From positions 62,001-126,000 of the forward strand of contig NZ_JADWYK010000012.1 in assembly GCF_015773195.1 (NCBI RefSeq): 64,000 bases of DNA, read 5' to 3'. This DNA is from Hymenobacter guriensis. GTDB lineage: Bacteria; Bacteroidota; Bacteroidia; Cytophagales; Hymenobacteraceae. Numbering within the stretch: the stretch's first letter is position 1; each line of letters opens with the position of its first letter. Shown here piece after piece: positions 25,778 through 33,708 of the stretch. Both the position numbers and the translations under genes were made by a program. Below the pieces are notes generated by a model that worked only from the letters and a program-made list of their open reading frames with translations, did no database searches and had not been told where the DNA came from.

Positions 25778-25821
25778 AGCCGGGCCGCCCTATCAGCCGA
25801 TAGGGCGGCCCGGCTTTTTTT
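25778..25821 (+). terminator. strong terminator after the lectin gene
   Basis: A near-perfect 17-base stem, agccgggccgccctatc with gatagggcggcccggct, followed by a T7 run. Confidence 0.92.
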
Positions 25822-25904
25822 ACGCCAGGGCATCTCGAGCAACCTTACACAGGTCGCTTCCGGCCGGGGCCAACAAAATTTCCTGACCTTCCCCGGCGTT
25901 TATG

Positions 25905-25912
25905 TATTTTTG
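25905..25912 (+). promoter_or_regulatory. -7 box of the parB operon
   Basis: TATTTTTG matches TAnnTTTG and lies about 45 bases before the parB ATG, behind a strong terminator. It is a likely promoter for parB-DUF5683-dapB. Confidence 0.5.
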
Positions 25913-25955
25913 AATCCTGCTTTTGCCCGAAGTTGGGTGAAAGCGCATTGCAGGT

Positions 25956-26903
25956 ATGTCAGAGAAACCCGAAGAGAAGTCGACGCCGGCAGCGGCACCG
26001 AAGCGTAAAATTGGTGGGCTGGGCCGGGGCCTGAATGCCCTGATTGAAGGCAGCTACGAGAAAAAGAGCGAGCGGCTGGTGTCGCACCCCGTCAACTCGG
26101 TGGGGCTGATTCCGGTGGGCCAGATCCAGGCCAACCCCTATCAGCCGCGCACCCACTTCGACCAGGATGCCCTGCAGGAGCTGGCCGAGAGCATCAAGGT
26201 GCAAGGCATCATCCAGCCCGTGACGGTGCGCCAGACGGGCACCAACGCCTACCAGCTCATCAGTGGGGAGCGGCGCCTGCAGGCCTCCAAGCTGGCCGGT
26301 CTGGACGCCATTCCGGCTTACATCCGCAAGGCCGACGACCAGCAGATGCTGGAAATGGCCCTGATTGAGAACATTCAGCGCGAAAACCTTAACGCCATCG
26401 AAATTGCGCTTAGCTACCAGCGCCTGGTGAGCGAGTGCAACCTCAAGCAGGAAGAGCTGGGCGACCGGGTAGGTAAAAACCGCTCGACGGTAACCAACTA
26501 CCTGCGCCTGCTCAAGCTTCCGCCTGATATCCAGATTGGCCTGCGCGACGCGGTTATATCCATGGGCCATGCCCGGGCGCTTATCAGCATTGATGACACT
26601 GAGCAGCAACTGGCCTTGTTTCGCCGCATTGTAGCCGAGGAGCTGTCGGTGCGCCGGGTGGAGCAACTGGTGCGCAACGGGGGCAGCACGGCCAAGCCGG
26701 GCACACCCGAGGCTCAGCCTACGGAGGAGCAGAGCCTGCACATTCCGGTGGCTGAGCTGCGCCGCACGGAGCGGCATTTGTCGGAGCGGTTTGGCTCCCG
26801 CGTGATGGTGAAGCCAGGTCCACAGGGACGGGGTGAAATCAAAATTGCTTTCGACTCGGTAGAAGACATGCAGCGTATTCTGCACATTCTGCAACCAGCA
26901 TAA
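25956..26903 (+). CDS. parB: chromosome partitioning protein ParB
   Basis: ParB binds centromere-like parS sites, spreads over the origin region and activates ParA. The opening GGLGRGLNALIEG is typical. The ParB/Srx nuclease-like domain shows NPYQPRTHFD, LAESIKVQGIIQPVTVR, ISGERRLQAS and the box ALIENIQRENLN. A helix-turn-helix follows (EELGDRVGKNRSTVTNYLRL), then the C-terminal dimerisation domain. The length of 315 residues is normal. No full parS palindrome was found in the window. DUF5683 follows after eight bases, so the genes are co-transcribed. Confidence 0.96.
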   Translation: MSEKPEEKSTPAAAPKRKIGGLGRGLNALIEGSYEKKSERLVSHPVNSVGLIPVGQIQANPYQPRTHFDQDALQELAESIKVQGIIQPVTVRQTGTNAYQLISGERRLQASKLAGLDAIPAYIRKADDQQMLEMALIENIQRENLNAIEIALSYQRLVSECNLKQEELGDRVGKNRSTVTNYLRLLKLPPDIQIGLRDAVISMGHARALISIDDTEQQLALFRRIVAEELSVRRVEQLVRNGGSTAKPGTPEAQPTEEQSLHIPVAELRRTERHLSERFGSRVMVKPGPQGRGEIKIAFDSVEDMQRILHILQPA

Positions 26904-26910
26904 CTTCCTT

Positions 26911-27543
26911 ATGGCCTCGAACCCGCGTGTTTTTTTGGTTGTGTTGCTGGCCGCCGGGCTGCTAACCCACGCGGGCCAAGCTCAAACCGTAACGGCCGGC
27001 CCCGATTCGACACAGCTGTCGGCGCCCAAAGCGGTAAAGGACTCCAGCCGCCGCACCGAGAAGTTTCTGGGCTGGCACGTAACGCGGCCTAAAAAGGCGG
27101 CGCTACTGTCGGCTATGTTGCCCGGTGCGGGCCAGATCTACAACCGTAAATATTGGAAGTTGCCGCTGGTATATGGGGCGCTGGGCTTTACCATTGGCAC
27201 CGAGTTGGTCTACCAAAAGTATTACAAAGAGTACTCCATCGGCCTTGAGGCGCGCAAGCGCGGCAACCCGGACCCCGGCCCCAATTCCAGCAAGGAAACT
27301 TCAGCTGACAACGTACGCGTCAAATTAGACCGTTTTCGCCGAGGCCGCGACATCTGGATAGCCTACTCGGCCGTGGCGTATACCCTTAACATCGTGGACG
27401 CCTTAGTAGATGCACATTTGCGCGACTTCGACATCAGCGACGACCTGAGTCTGCAGTGGCAGCCGGATGTGCTGCGTGTGCCTACGGCCCCCTATACGCC
27501 CGGCGTGGCGGTTTCCCTTACGTTGAAATCCAACAAGAAGTAA
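26911..27543 (+). CDS. DUF5683 membrane protein
   Basis: An exported or membrane protein of 210 residues, with a signal segment (VFLVVLLAAGLLTHAGQA) and the family core SAMLPGAGQIYNRKYWKLP. One to two further hydrophobic stretches follow (YGALGFTIGTELVY, IAYSAVAYTLNIVDALVDA). DUF5683 is usually found beside parB in Bacteroidota, but its role is not known. The gene begins eight bases after parB, and its TAA is immediately followed by the ATG of dapB. This arrangement ties it to chromosome partition or to envelope synthesis at the same locus. Confidence 0.88.
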   Translation: MASNPRVFLVVLLAAGLLTHAGQAQTVTAGPDSTQLSAPKAVKDSSRRTEKFLGWHVTRPKKAALLSAMLPGAGQIYNRKYWKLPLVYGALGFTIGTELVYQKYYKEYSIGLEARKRGNPDPGPNSSKETSADNVRVKLDRFRRGRDIWIAYSAVAYTLNIVDALVDAHLRDFDISDDLSLQWQPDVLRVPTAPYTPGVAVSLTLKSNKK

Positions 27544-28263
27544 ATGAAGATTCTGCTGATTGGCTACGGCAAAATGGGACGGGCACTGGAAGCCCAGGCC
27601 CAGACGCGCGGCCACCAGATTGTGGGCATCGTGGACCCGGCCCGGCCAGACGTGCGCATCACCGATTTCACTCCGGCCCAGGCCGACGTGGCCATTGAGT
27701 TTACCCACCCCGATGCGGCCTTCCAGAACGTGGTAACTACGCTGCGTCAGGGTATTCCGGTAGTATGTGGCTCCACGGGCTGGCTGCATCACTTCGAGGA
27801 GGCCCGCGCCGTGGCCCAGCAAACGGGCACGGGCTTGTTTTATGCCTCCAACTACAGCGTGGGCGTGAACCTGTTCTTTCACTTCAACGAGTACCTGGCG
27901 GCCAAAATGCACCAGTTTGGCGGCTACGACGTGCGGGTACGCGAAATTCACCACGTACACAAGGTAGACCAGCCCAGCGGCACGGCTCTTACCACCGCTC
28001 AGGGCATCATGCAGCATTTCCCTACTAAAACCACCTGGCGCAACGAGCCCACCACGGCCGCGCACGAGCTGGCGGTGCTGTCGGAGCGCGAAGGGGAAGT
28101 GGTAGGCACGCACGAGGTAACGTACACCTCCGCCCTCGACACCATAGAGCTGCGCCACGAAGCCCACAGCCGAGACGCCTTTGCCCAGGGCGCCATGCTG
28201 GCCGCGGAGTGGCTGCCGGGCAAGGCCGGCATTTTTGGGATGAAAGATTTGTTGGGACTGTAA
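27544..28263 (+). CDS. dapB: 4-hydroxy-tetrahydrodipicolinate reductase
   Basis: The NAD(P)H-dependent reductase of the diaminopimelate and lysine pathway, acting in the cytoplasm. It supplies diaminopimelate for peptidoglycan. The Rossmann motif GYGKMGRAL opens the protein, and the catalytic signature HHVHKVDQPSGTAL supplies the His and Lys. The length of 239 residues is slightly shorter than the enzyme of E. coli but normal for Bacteroidota. Its ATG abuts the stop of DUF5683, showing translational coupling. Confidence 0.95.
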   Translation: MKILLIGYGKMGRALEAQAQTRGHQIVGIVDPARPDVRITDFTPAQADVAIEFTHPDAAFQNVVTTLRQGIPVVCGSTGWLHHFEEARAVAQQTGTGLFYASNYSVGVNLFFHFNEYLAAKMHQFGGYDVRVREIHHVHKVDQPSGTALTTAQGIMQHFPTKTTWRNEPTTAAHELAVLSEREGEVVGTHEVTYTSALDTIELRHEAHSRDAFAQGAMLAAEWLPGKAGIFGMKDLLGL

Positions 28264-28417
28264 ATGGGTTTGTGGTTGAATGGCTGATTGTTGACTTATT
28301 GCTTTTCCAGCCTGCCCGCTTTGCTTTTGTTCCAGGCGCAGCAGCGGGCCGCCCTCAACTCTTACCTGTCTTAACCATGCAGCCGCGTAACCATATAACC
28401 ATTTAGCCATTCACCTC
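28264..28417. repeat. gap with weak inverted local words
   Basis: The left side holds tggttgaatggctg and the right side holds three aaccat words and agccattcacc, partly complementary. It resembles, in a weaker form, the stronger locus-specific inverted repeats elsewhere in the window. It lies between dapB and lepB. Confidence 0.4.
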
Positions 28418-29590
28418 ATGGCCGTAAAATTCTGGGACAAACGTCCCGAAACGGAAACCGCTCCTAAAAAGCCCAAAAGCGTAGCCCGCGAGTGGGGTGA
28501 TGCCATTCTGTTTGCCGTAGTGGCCGCCACACTCATCCGTTGGGCCACCTTCGAGGCGTACACCATCCCTACGCCCTCCATGGAAAACTCACTGCTGGTG
28601 GGCGACTACCTGTTTGTGAGCAAGCTGCACTACGGTCCGCGCACGCCCCAGACGCCCTTGCAGGTACCCCTCACGCACCAGACCATCTGGGGCACCAACA
28701 TTCCGAGCTACTCCGATGCCATTCAGCTGACTTCCCATCGTCTGCCCGGCTTTTCGGAAGTGAAGCGCAACGATGTGGTGGTTTTCAATGTACCTTTTGA
28801 GAAGCAGCACCCCGCCGATTTGCGCACCAACTACATCAAGCGGTGTATTGGCATTCCCGGCGACCAGATAGAAGTGCGCCAGGCCCAGGCATACATCAAC
28901 GGCAAGCCGGCCACTAACCCGCCTCACTTGCAAACCAGCTACTCACTCTACACCGATGCACCCGTACGGCCGGAAATCTTCCGTGAGCAGGGCATTGTGG
29001 AGTACGATGCGGCCAACGGCGTGCCTATGCCCGGCTACGCCGGCGACACGGTGTTTTACAGCCCGGTGCACATGACCACAGAAGCGGCTGATTTCCTGCG
29101 TAAGCAGCCTTTCGTGAAGCGCCTTGTGGAGCAGCGCTTGCCGGCCGGCGTACCCGACCCGGCTGTGTTCCCCAACTCAGTCGACTTTCCGGCCGCCGCT
29201 CCCCTGAGTGCCACTACGCGCCCCTGGAACGCCGACAACTACGGCCCGCTGCAAATTCCGAAGGAAGGCCAGACCGTGCAGATTTCGCCCGAAAACGCGG
29301 GTATCTATTTCAAGATCATCGGTCAGTATGAGCATGTACCCGGCATCAGCTGGCAGAACGGCACCATCTACCAGAACGGCCAGGCACTGACCAGCTACAC
29401 CTTCAAGCAGGACTACTACTTCATGATGGGCGACAACCGCCACAACTCCCAGGACTCGCGCTTCTGGGGCTTTGTGCCCGCCGACCACATTGTGGGCAAA
29501 GCGGTGCTCATCTGGCTTTCCGTTGACCCCAACGCCCCCAGCTTCTTCAGCAAAATCCGCTGGAGCCGCCTGTTCCACCTCATCGATTAA
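28418..29590 (+). CDS. lepB: signal peptidase I
   Basis: Signal peptidase I removes signal peptides from exported proteins at the outer face of the inner membrane. A single N-terminal membrane helix (DAILFAVVAATLIRWATF) precedes the catalytic Ser54 in TPSMENSLL. The general base is Lys141 in YIKRCIGIPGD, and MMGDNRHNSQDSRFWG is the conserved final box. At 390 residues it is longer than the E. coli enzyme, with an insertion of about 100 residues before the last box, common in Bacteroidota. It follows dapB after 154 bases. Confidence 0.95.
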   Translation: MAVKFWDKRPETETAPKKPKSVAREWGDAILFAVVAATLIRWATFEAYTIPTPSMENSLLVGDYLFVSKLHYGPRTPQTPLQVPLTHQTIWGTNIPSYSDAIQLTSHRLPGFSEVKRNDVVVFNVPFEKQHPADLRTNYIKRCIGIPGDQIEVRQAQAYINGKPATNPPHLQTSYSLYTDAPVRPEIFREQGIVEYDAANGVPMPGYAGDTVFYSPVHMTTEAADFLRKQPFVKRLVEQRLPAGVPDPAVFPNSVDFPAAAPLSATTRPWNADNYGPLQIPKEGQTVQISPENAGIYFKIIGQYEHVPGISWQNGTIYQNGQALTSYTFKQDYYFMMGDNRHNSQDSRFWGFVPADHIVGKAVLIWLSVDPNAPSFFSKIRWSRLFHLID

Positions 29591-29757
29591 ACCACGGATT
29601 CGCTCGGATTCCACGGATTTTGTGGACGATTGTCCAGCAACAAAAAAAGCCTCGCACAGTGCGAGGCTTTTTTTGTTGCTACTCCTCATGAAACAGCTGC
29701 CGACTGCACCAACTACAAAATCCGCGTAATCCGATGAATCCGAGCGAATCCGTGGTT
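29590..29757. repeat. family-3 nested inverted repeat, copy 1
   Basis: The outer arms aaccacggattcgctcgg and ccgagcgaatccgtggtt are exact complements. Inside is a second arm pair and a perfect 20-base hairpin, gcaacaaaaaaagcctcgca/tgcgaggctttttttgttgc (29637-29679), that can terminate transcription in both directions. It fills the gap between the convergent lepB and ung genes. A longer copy lies at 34657-34867. Confidence 0.88.
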
Positions 29758-29761
29758 CCGG

Positions 29762-30427
29762 CTACCACACGATGGGCTCCTGGCCGTGCTGGGCGAGGTA
29801 GGCGTTGGCTTGGCTGAAGGGTCGGGAGCCGAAAAAGCCCCGGTCGGCGGCGTAGGGCGAGGGGTGCGCGGCCTTGAGCACCAGGTGCTTCCTGGTGTCG
29901 ATGATTTCGCCCTTCTTCTGGGCGTAGGCGCCCCATAGAATAAAGACCACGTTTTCCTTCTGCTCCGATACCTGCTGAATGGCGGCGTCGGTGAACTGCT
30001 CCCAGCCTTTTTTCTGGTGAGAGCCCGGCTCCCCGGCACGCACCGTGAGCGTGGCATTCAGCAGCAGTACGCCCTGCCGGGCCCAGCGGTCCAGATTGCC
30101 GTTGGGCGGCGGCGGCGTGGCCGGAATATCCTCCTGCAGCTCCTTGAAAATATTTTGCAGGGACGGCGGCGTGCGCACCCCCTCTGCTACCGAAAACGAC
30201 AAGCCGTGCGCCTGACCGCGACCGTGATAGGGGTCCTGGCCCAGAATAACCACCTTCACAGCGTCGAAAGGGCAGGATTCGAAGGCGTGAAAAATCTGAG
30301 GGCCGGGCGGGTACACGGTGGCCGTGGCGTACTCCCCGCGCAGAAACGTGGTGAGGTGCTGGAAATAAGGCTTTTCAAACTCTGGCTGCAGGGCCTTGCG
30401 CCAGCTTTCTTCTATCTTTACCGTCAT
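29762..30427 (-). CDS. ung: uracil-DNA glycosylase
   Basis: Family 1 uracil-DNA glycosylase removes uracil from DNA to start base-excision repair. The catalytic water-activating motif GQDPYH is at 64-68 with Asp65, the specificity loop appears as WGAYAQKKG, and the DNA-binding HPSPYA follows near the C-terminus. The length of 221 residues is standard. The ATG at 30427 is used because MTVKIEESWR matches the family start; the frame extends upstream without conserved character. It is convergent with lepB and divergent from apaG. Confidence 0.95.
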   Translation of the reverse strand: MTVKIEESWRKALQPEFEKPYFQHLTTFLRGEYATATVYPPGPQIFHAFESCPFDAVKVVILGQDPYHGRGQAHGLSFSVAEGVRTPPSLQNIFKELQEDIPATPPPPNGNLDRWARQGVLLLNATLTVRAGEPGSHQKKGWEQFTDAAIQQVSEQKENVVFILWGAYAQKKGEIIDTRKHLVLKAAHPSPYAADRGFFGSRPFSQANAYLAQHGQEPIVW

Positions 30428-30538
30428 TGGAATAACATTTCTGGTCGGTTGGAGTGGGCCGAGGCATTCGGACTTGCGTAGATAAACCAAATTCCGCAAC
30501 CGGGTGTTACTTTCATTCCACCGCTTTGCCTTGCCGAC

Positions 30539-30925
30539 ATGAATACCATCAGTACGCAGGGAGTAACCGTGAGTGTTACGACCAACTATCTGCCCGACTA
30601 TTCCAGCCCCAGCCAGGAACACTACGTCTTTGCGTATAAAATTGCTATCCGCAACGATAGCGAGTACACCGTGAAGCTCTTACGCCGCCATTGGTACATC
30701 TACGACGCCAACGGTGTGGTGCGTGAGGTGGAAGGCGAAGGAGTGGTAGGCCAGCAGCCCGTGCTGGAGCCCGGCGAGTCGCACCAGTACGTATCGGGCT
30801 GCAACCTGAAGACGGGCGTGGGCAAGATGCGCGGCACGTACCAGATGGAGCGCCTCGTGGATGGCAGCCACTTCGATGTGGACATTCCCGAGTTCACGCT
30901 CATCGTCCCGTTCCGGTTGAACTAG
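30539..30925 (+). CDS. apaG: ApaG protein
   Basis: A 128-residue single-domain protein of the ApaG family, with a fibronectin-III-like fold. The N-terminus (TQGVTVSVTTNYLPDYSSP) and the core ENKIAIRN-like stretch (YVFAYKIAIRNDSEYTVKLL) with GVVGQQPVLEPGE, then MRGTYQM, are characteristic. ApaG has been linked to cobalt and magnesium resistance in Salmonella, but its biochemical role is open. The start ATG is followed at once by the conserved region. It is divergent from ung. Confidence 0.93.
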   Translation: MNTISTQGVTVSVTTNYLPDYSSPSQEHYVFAYKIAIRNDSEYTVKLLRRHWYIYDANGVVREVEGEGVVGQQPVLEPGESHQYVSGCNLKTGVGKMRGTYQMERLVDGSHFDVDIPEFTLIVPFRLN

Positions 30926-30927
30926 TA

Positions 30928-31030
30928 TAGTGGGGGTCTTAGGGACTTGGGGACTTGGTTGATGTTCTGAAAAACAACAGTTCGTTGAACATCAACCAAG
31001 CCCCTAAGTCCCTAAGTCCCTAAGTCCCCT
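30928..31030. repeat. inverted repeat built from a cctaagtc word
   Basis: The left side reads gggacttggggacttggttg then atgttc; the right begins gaacatcaaccaag and ends in three to four direct copies of cctaagtc. The arms pair over about 17 bases plus the reiterated words. It occupies almost the whole gap between apaG and the next gene, which starts seven bases later. Confidence 0.75.
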
Positions 31031-31036
31031 ATCCTC

Positions 31037-31867
31037 TTGCTGCACCAGATTCTTAGCTACTTCCGGTTTTTGCTCCGCTCGGGGAACGCGCATGGGCTGC
31101 ATTCCCCGTTCGTTTTTGGGCTCTACGCACACGTCATCAACCACGACGGGGAATTCGCGGCCTTTGCGGCCATCGAAAAGCGTCGCCGGAAGCTATTGGC
31201 CAGCTCGGAGGTCCTGACAGTGCGGGACTTTGGGGCCGGCTCACACACGGGCGCCGGCCGCCAGCGCCGCGTGCGCGACATTACCCGCACAGCTGCTAAG
31301 CCGCAGCCGTTGGCTCAACTGTTATTCCGGCTGGTGAACTGGCGGCAGCCGCGCACCGTGGTGGAGCTGGGCACGTCCCTGGGCCTCACTACTGCCTATC
31401 TGGCCGCCGCCAACTCACGGACACAAGTACTCACGTTTGAGGGCTGCCCCGCCACGGCGGCTGTGGCCCGGCAGACTTTCCAGGAGCTTAAACTGAATAA
31501 CATTCAGCTCATCGAAGGCAACCTCGACGAAACCCTGGCCCCAGCCCTGGCCCAGTTAAGTCAGTCGTTGGATTTTGCCTTTTTCGACGGCAACCACCGC
31601 TACGAGCCCACCATGCGCTACTTCGAGCAGTGCCTCCGTTACCGCACCGACGAGAGCCTGTTCGTCTTGGACGATATTCACTGGTCACCGGAAATGGAAC
31701 GAGCCTGGGCCGCCATCAAGCAGCACCCCGAGGTGACGCTCACCATCGACCTGTTTTTCGTGGGCTTGGTATTTTTCCGAAAAAGTCAGCCGAAGCAGCA
31801 TTTCGTGCTTCGCTTCAACCACACTGTGGATAAGCTATTGGAGCGCACACGGTGGCTGTCGGCTTGA
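31037..31867 (+). CDS. class I SAM-dependent methyltransferase
   Basis: A Rossmann-fold methyltransferase of 276 residues. Motif I is VVELGTSLGLTTAYLA, followed by the acidic strand VLTFEGCP and, further on, LDFAFFDGNHRYE, as in the O-methyltransferase group. An N-terminal extension of about 100 residues (FRFLLRSGNAHGLHSPFVF) is common to Bacteroidota members and of unknown role. The substrate cannot be deduced. The start is a TTG placed just after the reiterated-word repeat; no ATG is available before the conserved region. No signal peptide is present. Confidence 0.85.
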   Translation: MLHQILSYFRFLLRSGNAHGLHSPFVFGLYAHVINHDGEFAAFAAIEKRRRKLLASSEVLTVRDFGAGSHTGAGRQRRVRDITRTAAKPQPLAQLLFRLVNWRQPRTVVELGTSLGLTTAYLAAANSRTQVLTFEGCPATAAVARQTFQELKLNNIQLIEGNLDETLAPALAQLSQSLDFAFFDGNHRYEPTMRYFEQCLRYRTDESLFVLDDIHWSPEMERAWAAIKQHPEVTLTIDLFFVGLVFFRKSQPKQHFVLRFNHTVDKLLERTRWLSA

Positions 31868-31874
31868 GTCCCGC

Positions 31875-32051
31875 GTCATTGCGAGCAGTGGGAAGCAATC
31901 CACCCTGAGTAAAATCAGAAACGCTCTTCTACCAGAAAGCCCTTACTCGTGCGCAACGAGTAAGGGCTTTTCACATTTTAGGGCGTTGTGTATTGCTCCG
32001 GGCGGATTGACGCCGCTTTATACGCGGAATGTCCATCGTCCTCGCAATGAC
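31875..32051 (-). repeat. family-1 interspersed repeat, copy B (reverse orientation)
   Basis: The arms gtcattgcgag (left) and ctcgcaatgac (right) flank the inner hairpin aaagcccttactcgt/acgagtaagggcttt (31936-31970). The inner part runs opposite to copies A, C and D (tctaccagaaagccc in place of gggctttctggtaga), whereas the right segment ggattgacgccgctttatac is identical in direction to that in copy A. It fills the gap between convergent genes. Confidence 0.85.
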
Positions 32052-32059
32052 ACCGGTTT

Positions 32060-32884
32060 TTACCGCACGGCGTCGCGTACCCGCGTCAGCTTTATCAGTA
32101 AGTCTTCCAGCTGCTGGAGCGGGAGCATATTGGCGCCGTCAGATTTGGCGGTGGCGGGCGTGGGGTGCGTTTCGATGAACAGGCCGTCGGCGCCCACGGC
32201 AATGGCGGCTTTGGCAATGGTTTCGATAAGCTGGGGCATGCCGCCCGTTACGCCGCTGCTTTGGTTGGGCTTTTGGAGGGAGTGCGTTACGTCCATCACT
32301 ACGGGCACCCCGAAGCTGCGCATCGCGGGCAGGTTGCGGAAGTCCACCACCAGGTCGGAGTAGCCGAAGGAGTTGCCGCGGTCCGTCAGAATTACGTGCT
32401 CATTGCCCGACTGGCGCACTTTATCCACCGCAAACTGCATGGCCTCCCCGCTCAGGAACTGACCTTTTTTGATGTTGACCACCTTGCCCGTCTGGGCCGC
32501 CGCAATCAGCAGGTCAGTCTGCCGGCACAGGAACGCCGGAATCTGCAGCACGTCCACGTACCCGGCGGCCAGCGCGGCCTCATCCGATTCGTGAATATCC
32601 GTAACCGTGGGCACTCCGATTTCTTGACCTACTTTCTGCAGAATTTTCAATGCTTTTTCGTCGCCAATACCGGTGTAGGAATCCAGGCGGGAGCGGTTGG
32701 CCTTGCGGTAGGAGCCTTTGAAGATGTACGGAATCTGCAGCTTGTCGCAGAGGGTGCGCACCTGCTCGGCAATGCGGAGGGCCATGTCTTCGCCCTCAAT
32801 CACGCAGGGCCCGGCCATCAGAAAAAACTGGCCGGAATTGGTATTGCGAAAGTGCGGTAGCGCGTTGGCGAGAGTTTCAATCAT
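32060..32884 (-). CDS. kdsA: 3-deoxy-8-phosphooctulonate synthase
   Basis: KdsA condenses phosphoenolpyruvate with arabinose 5-phosphate to make Kdo 8-phosphate for the inner core of lipopolysaccharide. The barrel motifs are clear: LMAGPCVIEGEDMALRIAE, KGSYRKANRSRLDSYTG, PTVTDIHE, KKGQFLSGE and MDVTHSLQKPN. The length of 274 residues is normal. The ATG at 32884 is used: upstream sequence in frame translates an inverted repeat (PVTCHLLPVTCH) and is not protein-like. The gene lies downstream of a methyltransferase gene on the same strand, from which the repeat separates it. Confidence 0.96.
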   Translation of the reverse strand: MIETLANALPHFRNTNSGQFFLMAGPCVIEGEDMALRIAEQVRTLCDKLQIPYIFKGSYRKANRSRLDSYTGIGDEKALKILQKVGQEIGVPTVTDIHESDEAALAAGYVDVLQIPAFLCRQTDLLIAAAQTGKVVNIKKGQFLSGEAMQFAVDKVRQSGNEHVILTDRGNSFGYSDLVVDFRNLPAMRSFGVPVVMDVTHSLQKPNQSSGVTGGMPQLIETIAKAAIAVGADGLFIETHPTPATAKSDGANMLPLQQLEDLLIKLTRVRDAVR

Positions 32885-32902
32885 GGGGAGAAGAGGAATG
32901 AG

Positions 32903-32999
32903 GTGACACGTAACAGGTAAAAGGTGACACGTGACAGGCAGAAGAAACACCAACTGTTTTGAGTTTGTCACGTGTCACCTTTTACCTGTTACGTGTCAC
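32903..32999. repeat. perfect 33-base inverted repeat between methyltransferase and kdsA
   Basis: Two perfectly complementary arms of 33 bases (32903-32935 and 32967-32999), each holding the word gtgacacgt twice and one caggtaaaag, surround a spacer of 31 bases. The right arm overlaps the TGA stop codon of the methyltransferase gene; the left arm ends 18 bases before the kdsA start codon. No T-run follows, so a simple terminator role is doubtful. Confidence 0.9.
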
Positions 33000-33598
33000 T
33001 TCTTTTTCAAACAGATGAACAGCTCCCTCCCCTGCCGGGGCTTGAGCGAGTTGGTGGCAGTTTCAAAATGCTTGAACTCAAAGTACGGCGCAAAGTACGA
33101 CCGATACTCTTCCCGCGTGCCGCCAAACGGCGGGCCAGGCTGACTGAACTCCGTATCGAAGAGCAGGCCCGTGAGCGTACCGCCCGGCCGGAGCAGATGA
33201 GCGCACTGCCGGGCGTAGTCGGGGCGCAGAGCGGGGTCGAGGGCGCAGAAGAAGGTTTGCTCCACGATAAGATCATAGGGCGGCGCAGGCTCCAACGCGA
33301 AGAAATCCTGCAGCAACAGGTGCGCGGCCGGGAAATCGGGCACGCGCTGCTGTAGGTCCCGGAGCGGCTGCGGAGCCACGTCGACCACAAATACCTGGGG
33401 CCAGCCCTGGCGGTGCAGGTACTCGGCTTCGTAGGCCCGGCCGGCCCCGGGAATGAGAATGCGCCGGGCATCGGGCGGACCCAGCTGCGCGAAATACTCG
33501 CGTAGGGGCGGTGTTATAGCGCCGGCGTCCCAGCCAGTCTGGCCGAGGGCGTAGCGCTGCTGCCAGTAGGCGGCATCGAGAGCAGATTCAGGCGACAT
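32996..33598 (-). CDS. thiopurine methyltransferase-type SAM methyltransferase
   Basis: A 200-residue member of the TPMT family. The signatures are YWQQRYALGQTGWDAG at the start, the SAM-binding ILIPGAGRAYEAEYL, and FFCALDPALRPDYARQCAHL. Bacterial members methylate thiols, selenium or tellurium compounds, but the substrate here is unknown. The ATG at 33598 gives the family's N-terminus; an earlier ATG adds non-conserved residues. Its stop codon is embedded in a perfect inverted repeat. kdsA follows on the same strand. Confidence 0.9.
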   Translation of the reverse strand: MSPESALDAAYWQQRYALGQTGWDAGAITPPLREYFAQLGPPDARRILIPGAGRAYEAEYLHRQGWPQVFVVDVAPQPLRDLQQRVPDFPAAHLLLQDFFALEPAPPYDLIVEQTFFCALDPALRPDYARQCAHLLRPGGTLTGLLFDTEFSQPGPPFGGTREEYRSYFAPYFEFKHFETATNSLKPRQGRELFICLKKK

Positions 33599-33624
33599 AT
33601 TCGGGCAGGATTGTACCTTGGGGC

Positions 33625-33654
33625 TTGCCCAGGTACGGAACTCCGTTATTTTTG
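33625..33654 (+). promoter_or_regulatory. Bacteroidota-type promoter of the coiled-coil gene
   Basis: A TTG at 33625-33627 and the -7 box TATTTTTG at 33647-33654 are exactly 19 bases apart, as in the Bacteroidota consensus. The coding start is about 55 bases downstream. Confidence 0.6.
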
Positions 33655-33708
33655 CCTGAAGGTACTGCCCATCCCGGATTGTCCGGTCTCTCACCTAACC
33701 TCTTTGTA

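Noticed and set aside
24328..25842. A 504-codon open frame opposite the lectin gene
   Set aside because: Composition is rich in Gly, Arg and Ala without any motif, whereas the plus strand has clear domains and a sorting tail.
31000..31030. Short direct repeats as a CRISPR array
   Set aside because: Units of eight bases are adjacent, without spacers, and no cas gene is present.
32925..32980. cacgtg palindromes near kdsA as possible parS sites
   Set aside because: They extend only six to eight bases and are part of a longer word repeat; a parS site should be a 16-base palindrome.
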